NCBI GenBank assembly: GCA_018400515.1
Contig: JAGYMR010000051.1
Coordinates: forward strand, 1-13,540
DNA: 13,540 nt
Source of the DNA: Tangfeifania sp.
GTDB taxonomy: Bacteria; Bacteroidota; Bacteroidia; Bacteroidales; Prolixibacteraceae
Direction of reading: 5' to 3'
The notes under the pieces are model-generated. The model was not told where the DNA came from, made no database searches, and saw nothing but the letters and a program-made list of their open reading frames with translations. The first letter of the stretch is position 1; each line of letters starts with the position of its first letter. The position numbers were made by a program, and so were the translations under genes. Below, piece after piece: positions 12,913-13,540 of the stretch.

Positions 12913-13353
12913 TCATTGTTCAAAGAACTGTTTCACAAAAAGGTGGATCGAAGGGGCGGGGATCTGCTTAAAGTCAATTTCATCCCGGGCATAAAAACCA
13001 AAATCCAGGATATCGTCCATGGGTTGAAGCCCTTCCAGCGTTTCAGCGGTTACAAGGTAAGCCAGGTCAAGGGTAAAAACAGAATACCCCGAAAAAACAT
13101 ACTCATTGGGCGCCGATCCCAAGTAGTGCATGGATTGCACTTTCAAACCCAGTTCTTCCTTCAATTCACGTTTCACGGCATTCTCAGCCGATTCTCCCGG
13201 ATCAATAAAGCCGCCGGGCAGATCCAGCATGCCATAGGCAGGCTCCACCCCGCGGGTGGTGAGCATCAGCCGCCCCTTTCCGTCGGCAACCAGTGCTGCC
13301 ACGGCCGCCGCTGCATTCAAAAAGAGCCCGCTGGTCATTACCAGAACATTCAC
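12913..13353 (-). CDS. Nudix hydrolase, 5'-truncated at a sequence junction
   Basis: The Nudix box is perfect: from Gly48 to Leu70 (GGFIDPGESAENAVKRELKEELGL includes G-x5-E-x7-R-E-L-x-E-E-x-G-L), so the domain should hydrolyse a nucleoside diphosphate-linked substrate using Mg2+ held by the Glu cluster at 63-67. NAAAAVAALVADGKGRLMLTTRGVEPAYGMLDLPGG (13-48) and the C-terminal part are typical of Bacteroidota Nudix proteins that begin with a four-cysteine zinc ribbon (C-x2-C ... C-x2-C) of some 30-40 residues. That ribbon is absent. The only start available is a GTG at 13353, giving MNVLVMTS, residues encoded antisense to a different, HYR-like coding sequence; a stop codon lies two codons upstream of it. 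Genuine Nudix sequence seems to end between 13322 and 13335. The gene is therefore probably incomplete here, by rearrangement or by mis-assembly. The substrate cannot be told. Confidence 0.8.
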   Translation of the reverse strand: MNVLVMTSGLFLNAAAAVAALVADGKGRLMLTTRGVEPAYGMLDLPGGFIDPGESAENAVKRELKEELGLKVQSMHYLGSAPNEYVFSGYSVFTLDLAYLVTAETLEGLQPMDDILDFGFYARDEIDFKQIPAPSIHLFVKQFFEQ

Positions 13354-13540
13354 CGTTTACGACCTCTGCGGAAACACCGCTACCTGCGATCAGACAATTG
13401 AGATTGACGACACCACAGACCCAACCATTACCTGCCCGACAGATCTTGAACTGGAAGCTTGCGAGACTGGAGACATTACAACAGTTACCGGAGGATCAAC
13501 ACTGCCGTTCAGCGAAACAGTCCAGGCTTCAAATTTGGTT
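13325..13540 (+). CDS. Fragment of HYR-like repeat surface protein (both ends missing)
   Basis: The frame starting at 13325 encodes 72 residues to the window edge, beginning in mid-domain: SPLVITRTFTVYDLCGNTATCDQTI, then the linker DDTTDPTITCPTDLELEACE, then the start of another module. The pattern 'ITRTFTVxDxCGN-x-x-x-CDQTIxxDDTTDPTITCP' is typical of HYR-type beta-sandwich repeats in very large Bacteroidota surface proteins that often end in a type IX secretion signal. Four cysteines (15, 21, 37 and 46 of the fragment) are present. There is no start codon, signal peptide or promoter before it: the bases to the left belong to the Nudix gene on the other strand. The frame is open further left, but that part is antisense to Nudix and not HYR-like. 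Coding identity is firm; its linkage to this locus is doubtful. Confidence 0.8.

Noticed and set aside
13325..13540. Treating the Nudix and HYR parts as one fusion or overlapping gene
   Set aside because: They are encoded on opposite strands and each breaks in mid-domain, so a functional fusion is impossible.

Overview
The window looks like chromosomal DNA of a member of the Bacteroidota, probably a Marinilabiliales- or Bacteroidales-type environmental lineage; the exact family cannot be read from the sequence. The reasons are a compact 332-residue PabB overlapping a short PabC, Tat-tagged Gfo/Idh/MocA and TIM-barrel enzymes beside a DUF1080 lipoprotein, start codons preceded by A-rich stretches instead of strong Shine-Dalgarno sites, and five exact matches to the Bacteroidota -7 promoter motif TAnnTTTG upstream of genes.

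Layout from left to right. At 1-880 (minus) is the N-terminal part of an exported C-type-lectin-domain surface protein, cut by the window edge. It diverges from the folate pair pabB-pabC (1131-2709, plus), which makes p-aminobenzoate from chorismate. Next come four minus-strand genes for sugar handling: a three-gene operon read from 7584 down to 4037 (two-domain DUF1080 lipoprotein, Tat-exported TIM-barrel sugar isomerase/epimerase-like protein, Tat-exported Gfo/Idh/MocA oxidoreductase), then an intrinsic terminator, then a separately promoted, exported ChbG/YdjC-family deacetylase (2882-3871). The three-gene set fits a cell-envelope oxidative route for glycosides through 3-keto sugars, with the DUF1080 protein as the cleaving enzyme.

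Two unrecognised exported proteins follow on the minus strand (7790-8626 and 8730-9305). They are divergent from a sodium:solute symporter (9556-10887, plus). The symporter converges with a large XPNPEP1-type aminopeptidase P (10913-12691, minus). A 5'-truncated Nudix hydrolase (12913 to about 13325, minus) comes last.

At about 13325 the Nudix reading frame breaks off without its expected zinc-ribbon N-terminus, and a plus-strand fragment of a cysteine-containing HYR-like repeat protein begins in mid-domain and runs off the window. Both genes lose their 5' ends at the same point, so this is either a real rearrangement or a chimeric assembly join. No tRNA, rRNA, CRISPR array, IS element or riboswitch was seen. 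No gene-free stretch is longer than about 250 bases; the larger gaps hold promoter motifs and inverted repeats that are listed separately.
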